A DNA stretch of 64,000 nt, from positions 10,270 to 74,269 of the forward strand of contig JBATUR010000088.1 in assembly GCA_049671305.1 (NCBI GenBank). The letters run 5' to 3'. The position numbers were made by a program, and so were the translations under genes. Origin of the DNA: CADCTM01 sp049671305. Lineage in GTDB: Bacteria > Cyanobacteriota > Cyanobacteriia > Cyanobacteriales > Coleofasciculaceae. Numbering within the stretch: the first letter of the stretch is position 1; each line of letters opens with the position of its first letter. The notes below the pieces were generated by a model, which searched no databases, was not told the origin of the DNA, and worked only from the letters and a program-made list of their open reading frames with translations. Of the stretch, positions 59,326 through 64,000 are shown in pieces.

Positions 59326-61875
59326 GTGAGAGCAATGGCAACTTCGCTGTCTCGGCGTAAACTACAATCTGATTTTTCAGTTCGTTGGCAGGGTACGTTA
59401 ATTATTGCGATTCCAGTTTTTTGTTTGTTGGCTTCAGTTTTAATGATAACTGCCTTGCGTGCCAAAACTATTGAGGGAATTAAACGACAAGATCAAAGTC
59501 GGCGCTTGCTTTTGGAAACACAACTTTTATCATTGGCTCTAAGTAATGCTCGTATGAGTGTAAGAGGTTATGCTCTTACCGAACAACAAGAATTTCTCAA
59601 TCCATATTTTCAAGCTAAAAAAACTTTACCAACATTGCTGCAATCTTTACAGCAACAGGTCAAATCTAATTCATTACAAGATCAACAACTGCAAAAAATT
59701 ATTAGGAAATCACAGCAACAAGTCCAAAATATAGACAAACTAAAAATCATAAATGAACGTCAAAATAAATCGGCTTTAATAATTCAGCTCAGGGAAAACG
59801 AGTTGCTGATGAATCAGCTAAATCAAGAAATAAATAAATTTACTGAGCAGGAACAACAGCGATACAACCTTGTTAAAAAACAAGTTGAACAATCACGTGA
59901 GTTAACGAACTTAGTGCAGTGGTCAACATTAGCTATAAGTATACTTAGCTCTGTTGCCGCATTATATCTTTTTAACAAGTTAGACAAAAAATTAGTTGAA
60001 AGAGCAATTGATCTTAGAGACAGCAAGCTTTATCTACAAGAAGTTTTTGATAATGTTGTAGATGGCATTATTATCCTCAACGAACGGGGTTATATTCAAT
60101 CTACAAATAGGGCTGCTGAGTCAATTTTTGGTTATGATTCTCAAGAAATTCCTGGAAAACATTTACAACGATTAATTGCTGAATCTTTTACTGAGGATAG
60201 TGGCAGAGTAATCGGTTTTTTGGTAGGTAATAATCAAAATAAATTACATCTTCAACAAGAAGCAATCGGGCTTCGTAAAGATGGTACAACTTTTCCAATG
60301 GAGTTTGCCATGAGCAAAATGCAGTTAGATGATCAGTCTTGCTTTATTGCGATTGTACGAGATATTACTAGTCGTAAACAAGCTCAAGAAACACTGCTCA
60401 AACAAGCTCAACTTTTAGATTTAGCCAATGACACAATTATGGTGCGTGACCTCAATGATACGATACTCTATTGGAATCAGGGTGCAGAAAGATTGTATGG
60501 TTTTACGACGTCAGAAGCACTAAATCAATCTGTTCATGTCTTGCTAAAAACCGAATTTTCCCAATCACCGGAAGTAATTAAACAGATTTTATTGCAGGAG
60601 GGACATTGGAATGGTGAACTAATTCATTATCGCCAAGATGGCACGGCGGTTACAGTTGCTAGTAGCTTAACTTTACAATGTAATGAATTTGATGAACCCC
60701 TGGCTTACCTGGAAATTAATCAAGATATTACTCAACGCAAAAAATCGGAAGCTGCTTTACAAAAAAGTGAGGAACAATATCGTACTTTAGTTAAGAATTT
60801 CCCTAATGGTGCTGTATTTTTGTTTGATGAACAATTACGCTATAGCATTGCTGAAGGGACAGGGTTAGCAACAGCTAATCTGACAAGTGAGGCATTAACT
60901 GGAAAGACAATTTGGGAATTGTTACCGACTGAAACTGTTGCCATTATCGAACCAATTTATCGCGCTGCCCTACAGGGCGAGGTAAATGTTACCGAGATTA
61001 CTTTTGGCAATCGATTTTATCTACTTTATGCTTTACCTATCACTAATAGTGAAGGAAAAATTACATCTGGTATGGCGATGTATCAGGATATTACTGCCAA
61101 TAAACAAGCGGAAGTTGCTTTGAAAATCCGTGCTGAAGAGTTAGCACAGATGACGAATGTTTTGGAACAAACTACCACTATCTTAGAGAAACGTAACTCA
61201 GAACTTGACCAATTTGCTTATATTGTTTCACACGATCTTAAAGCTCCCTTGAGAGCGGTTGCTAATTTATGTCAATGGATAGAAGAGGATATTGACCCAC
61301 ACTTAACTACAGACACCCGTCATCAATTGGAGTTGATGCGTAACCGAGTACAGCGGATGGAAGCTTTAATTAGTGGTCTATTACAATATTCCCGCATTGG
61401 GCGAATACAAACTGAATTAGAAACTGTGGATGTTGGCGAGTTACTAATAGAAATTATTGATTCTATAGGTGTAACATATAATGCAGTTACCATCATGCCA
61501 GGGATGCCCAAACTGCGAACTGAACGCTTACTTTTGCAACAAGTATTTACTAATTTAATTAGCAATGCCATTAAACACAATAAAAGCGACGATCCACAAG
61601 TGGTAATTTCGGCAAAAGAGCAACAAAAATCTTATGAATTTGCTGTTACAGACAATGGTAAAGGTATTGCCCCAGAATTACATGATAAAGTCTTTATTAT
61701 ATTTCAAATAGGAAATCAAAATCAAGCAGAAAATACAGGTATTGGTTTAGCCATTGTCAAAAAAATTGTCGAAGATAGAGGCGGTACAATTTCCCTAGAA
61801 TCTCAACTAGGAAAAGGAGCCACATTTCGCTTTACTTGGTTAAAACAAATTTTTCAAGAAGGAAGTTTAGAGTAA
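59326..61875 (+). CDS. Membrane sensor histidine kinase with CHASE3-like and three PAS domains
   Basis: I start it at GTG 59326 because GGAG lies 8 bases upstream; ATG 59335 is the alternative. The 849-residue protein has two membrane segments, about 22-43 (LIIAIPVFCLLASVLMI) and 205-220. They enclose a helical CHASE3-like extracytoplasmic domain rich in Gln. Three PAS domains follow (about 240-360, 370-480 and 495-600). HisKA has FAYIVSHDLKAPLRAVANL near 630, and HATPase has DNGKGIAPEL and GIGLAIVKKIVE. Its stop overlaps the ATG of the following response regulator by one base, so the two are a cognate pair. Confidence 0.92.
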   Translation: MRAMATSLSRRKLQSDFSVRWQGTLIIAIPVFCLLASVLMITALRAKTIEGIKRQDQSRRLLLETQLLSLALSNARMSVRGYALTEQQEFLNPYFQAKKTLPTLLQSLQQQVKSNSLQDQQLQKIIRKSQQQVQNIDKLKIINERQNKSALIIQLRENELLMNQLNQEINKFTEQEQQRYNLVKKQVEQSRELTNLVQWSTLAISILSSVAALYLFNKLDKKLVERAIDLRDSKLYLQEVFDNVVDGIIILNERGYIQSTNRAAESIFGYDSQEIPGKHLQRLIAESFTEDSGRVIGFLVGNNQNKLHLQQEAIGLRKDGTTFPMEFAMSKMQLDDQSCFIAIVRDITSRKQAQETLLKQAQLLDLANDTIMVRDLNDTILYWNQGAERLYGFTTSEALNQSVHVLLKTEFSQSPEVIKQILLQEGHWNGELIHYRQDGTAVTVASSLTLQCNEFDEPLAYLEINQDITQRKKSEAALQKSEEQYRTLVKNFPNGAVFLFDEQLRYSIAEGTGLATANLTSEALTGKTIWELLPTETVAIIEPIYRAALQGEVNVTEITFGNRFYLLYALPITNSEGKITSGMAMYQDITANKQAEVALKIRAEELAQMTNVLEQTTTILEKRNSELDQFAYIVSHDLKAPLRAVANLCQWIEEDIDPHLTTDTRHQLELMRNRVQRMEALISGLLQYSRIGRIQTELETVDVGELLIEIIDSIGVTYNAVTIMPGMPKLRTERLLLQQVFTNLISNAIKHNKSDDPQVVISAKEQQKSYEFAVTDNGKGIAPELHDKVFIIFQIGNQNQAENTGIGLAIVKKIVEDRGGTISLESQLGKGATFRFTWLKQIFQEGSLE

Positions 61876-62309
61876 TGGAACCAGAACATAAAATAACTAG
61901 TCTTTTATTGATTGACGACGATGAAGTTGATGTCATGACTGTCAAACGTGCTTTCAAAAAAAATAACATTACCAATCCACTTTATATCGCCAATAATGGT
62001 TTAGAAGCTTTAACAATGTTGCGCGGCACAGAAATGCCCAAACTATTATTAGGGCAGCGGCGCCTGATTTTGCTAGATTTAAATATGCCAAAAATGAGCG
62101 GGATTGAATTTCTGCGCGAATTGCGGACAGATCCGGAACTGAAATCTATGCCTGTGATTGTTCTAACTACGTCAAATGAGGAGCAAGATAAAGTCGAGGC
62201 TTACAATCTCAATGTGGCTGGCTATATTATTAAACCTGTAACATTTTCCAAATTTGTCGAAGCAGTGGCAACACTTAATAAATATTGGACACTAAGTGAA
62301 ATGCCATAA
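61875..62309 (+). CDS. Rcp-type single-domain response regulator
   Basis: The 144-residue protein, started at ATG 61875 (overlapping the kinase stop as TAATG), is one REC domain. It has the acidic LLLIDDDEVD near 9-18, phospho-acceptor Asp in LILLDLNMPKMSG near 65, TTSNEEQDK near 95 and the Lys of IIKPVTF near 117-123. Length and the long insert with QRR before the Asp motif match the Rcp1 family paired with phytochrome-like kinases. There is no output domain, so the signal passes by protein contact. The upstream kinase is the likely partner. Confidence 0.93.
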   Translation: MEPEHKITSLLLIDDDEVDVMTVKRAFKKNNITNPLYIANNGLEALTMLRGTEMPKLLLGQRRLILLDLNMPKMSGIEFLRELRTDPELKSMPVIVLTTSNEEQDKVEAYNLNVAGYIIKPVTFSKFVEAVATLNKYWTLSEMP

Positions 62310-62499
62310 TTGACAGCGGTTTTTTGTACTACTCTGAGCAAGAAAGACACACAAACAACTATAAAAAAATTTGATACTAAATCAAGAATTTTGCTAAAAC
62401 CCTCGGAAACAGAACCTGTCGATATGTAGAGATAATAAGACCAAGAATTTTCACACAATAGATAGATAAGAGCAATCTGCCTGCCCATTTAAAAAAATT

Positions 62500-64000
62500 A
62501 TGAAAGAAGCGATAAAAATACTACTAGTGGAGGATGATGAAGTAGATCGTATGGCAGTAAGCCGAGCGCTCAAAACCACAGGCTTATCCGCCGAGATCGT
62601 AGCTGCTATTGACTGCCAAAGTGCGATCGCCACTTTAAACCAACAAAGCTTTGACTGCGTACTCATGGACTATCGCCTGCCAGATGGCGATGGATTACAG
62701 CTAGTACAGCAAATTCGCGATTTAGGTTTAAAACTACCTTTAATCGTCTTAACAGGTCAAGGAGACGAACAAATTGCCGTTCAACTGATGAAATTAGGAG
62801 CATCAGACTATCTGCCCAAAAGCAAACTTTCCCCAGAAATGCTCACCCGCAGCTTGCGTAATGCTGTCCGCATTTACCGCGCCGAAAACCAAGCAGCACA
62901 GGCAAACTCGCTATTACGTGAAAGTGAAGAACGCTATCGTTTAGTTTTAGAAGGTTCCAACGATGGTATTTGGGACTGGGACATAAATACTCATGATATT
63001 TATTGCAATGACCGTCTCTATGAAATCACAGGTTTGTCATCTACCAAAGTTAAGGCAAATTACGACTTATTTTGTCGTTTGCTGCATCCAGATGATCGCT
63101 TAAGAATTAGTCAGGCAATTGGCTCACACCTACAAAACAACACAGAATTAGATGTAGAGTTTCGGCTATTACACACTTCTGGAGAATACCGCTACTGCAT
63201 AGCCAGAGGTAAAGCTTGGCGGAATGCAGAGGGGCGTCCCTTTCGGATGTCTGGTATTGTTAGCGATATTACAGAACGCAAAAATGCTGAGGAGTCAATT
63301 CGATTTTTGGCAGAAGCGAGTGCTTCACTTTCGGCATCACTTGATTATGAAAAAACCTTAGAAACTCTTGCTAATTTAACCGTTCCTTTTCTGGCTGACT
63401 TATGTGTAGTTGATATCGTCGAAAATGACACCGTACGCCGCATGGGCATAGCTTATGCAGGAACAGCAAATGCAGAGCAAGTACGCTCATTTCTGAGTAA
63501 ACCGCCGCAACTTAACGGACAACATCCAGCGATGAAAGTAGTACGTTCAGGTACTCCGATCTTAATTCCAGAAGTTACAGATCCGATGTTAGTTGAGGCA
63601 GCTTATGACCAGGCACAATTAGAATTTCTGCGTGAACTACAATTGCAATCTGGTATTGTTGTACCGCTTTTGGTACGGGGCAAAACACTGGGAGCAATTT
63701 CTTTATTATCTACCAAAAGCGATCGCCTTTATGGTGCATCACATTTAGCCTTAGCAGAAGATATTGCCCGTCGTGCTGTATTATCAGTCGAAAATGGTCA
63801 GCTATATCAAGAAACCCAAAAGACTAGCGAGAACTTACGTCAAGCAATTTTAGTTTTAGGCGAACAGCAACAACAGCTACGGACACTGCAACAGCTTACT
63901 AATTTACTTAACCAACGCTTGACAAACTTGCCAGGTTTGTTGCGAGAAATGGTTAGCGCTGTCGCCCAAGCTGTTGCTGATGCTCAGTTTTGTTTTATTA
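62500..64000 (+). CDS. REC-PAS-GAF signalling protein, 5' part (cut by the window edge)
   Basis: The frame from ATG 62500 (MKEAIKILLVEDDEVDRMAV) stays open to base 64000. The 500 visible residues are a REC domain (about 5-125, with phospho-Asp in CVLMDYRLPDGDG and TGQGDE), a PAS domain with PAC (about 145-265, IWDWDINTHDIYCNDRLYE), and a GAF domain (about 275-430, FLADLCVVDIVEND). A coiled segment and the start of another GAF-like segment follow. A histidine kinase output is likely after the window end but not seen. It follows the Rcp-type gene by 190 bases on the same strand. Confidence 0.9.
   Translation, partial: MKEAIKILLVEDDEVDRMAVSRALKTTGLSAEIVAAIDCQSAIATLNQQSFDCVLMDYRLPDGDGLQLVQQIRDLGLKLPLIVLTGQGDEQIAVQLMKLGASDYLPKSKLSPEMLTRSLRNAVRIYRAENQAAQANSLLRESEERYRLVLEGSNDGIWDWDINTHDIYCNDRLYEITGLSSTKVKANYDLFCRLLHPDDRLRISQAIGSHLQNNTELDVEFRLLHTSGEYRYCIARGKAWRNAEGRPFRMSGIVSDITERKNAEESIRFLAEASASLSASLDYEKTLETLANLTVPFLADLCVVDIVENDTVRRMGIAYAGTANAEQVRSFLSKPPQLNGQHPAMKVVRSGTPILIPEVTDPMLVEAAYDQAQLEFLRELQLQSGIVVPLLVRGKTLGAISLLSTKSDRLYGASHLALAEDIARRAVLSVENGQLYQETQKTSENLRQAILVLGEQQQQLRTLQQLTNLLNQRLTNLPGLLREMVSAVAQAVADAQFCFI

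Noticed and set aside
1..64000. tRNA, rRNA or transposase genes
   Set aside because: I scanned the intergenic stretches for tRNA-like TpsiC arms and for transposase motifs and found none that I could support.

Overview
The window is a piece of a cyanobacterial chromosome. Evidence: a ferredoxin-dependent nitrate assimilation operon (nirA-nrtABCD-narB) with NtcA-type promoters, an orange carotenoid protein with a C-terminal-domain homologue, heme oxygenase, a probable PatD homologue, many Rcp/phytochrome-style two-component proteins, and frequent GCGATCGC (HIP1) palindromes. PatD is a heterocyst-frequency factor in Anabaena, so a multicellular or heterocyst-related lineage is likely, but nothing here settles the genus.

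Layout. 1-8100 (minus strand): nirA, nrtA, nrtB, nrtC, nrtD and the 5' end of narB. nirA has a canonical NtcA box with a -10 element and, just upstream, a 45-bp concentric palindrome. A second NtcA-type promoter lies between nrtD and narB. 8378-8869: a TxlA-like thioredoxin. 8907-9254: a short CRISPR array (5 repeats, 4 spacers). 9505-19190 (minus strand): a complete type I-D cas operon in the order cas10d, csc2, csc1, cas3, cas6, cas4, cas1, cas2. 19324-20190: a divergent WYL-domain regulator, followed by a 118-bp tandem duplication. 20382-25692: a fused peptide-type ABC ATPase, a zinc-ribbon protein, a PatD-like protein and a RelA/SpoT enzyme.

25776-28604: a Ser/Thr kinase divergent from a membrane-anchored protein with five Asp-Ala-x-Thr repeats and an FHA protein, probably a phospho-threonine signalling set. 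28636-33256: lipid kinase, glcD, a GDSL hydrolase and miaA. 33496-36714: gyrB interrupted by a 431-residue HNH-containing intein in the Toprim active site. 36772-47886: three small secreted proteins, ho1, a stand-alone P-domain protein, an EamA exporter, an HpnB-like glycosyltransferase, an M20 amidohydrolase, a Uma2-family protein, a coiled-coil membrane protein and fluC. 48044-49757: a secreted serine protease followed by a small secreted protein carrying two copies of a motif found in the protease's pro-region. 49802-53161: a HAD phosphatase, queG, ocp and a C-terminal-domain homologue.

53266 to the end is a signalling cluster: an RsbW-like ATPase next to a REC-GAF-PP2C phosphatase (a partner-switching pair), a NarL-type regulator, two PAS histidine kinases with related transmitter domains, an Rcp-type regulator and the start of a REC-PAS-GAF protein that runs off the window.

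No rRNA, tRNA or complete insertion sequence was recognised. The least ordinary items are the kinase/FHA/Thr-repeat set, the protease pair with its shared motif, the gyrB intein, the adjacent OCP and CTD homologue, and the CRISPR leader repeats with variable spacer lengths.
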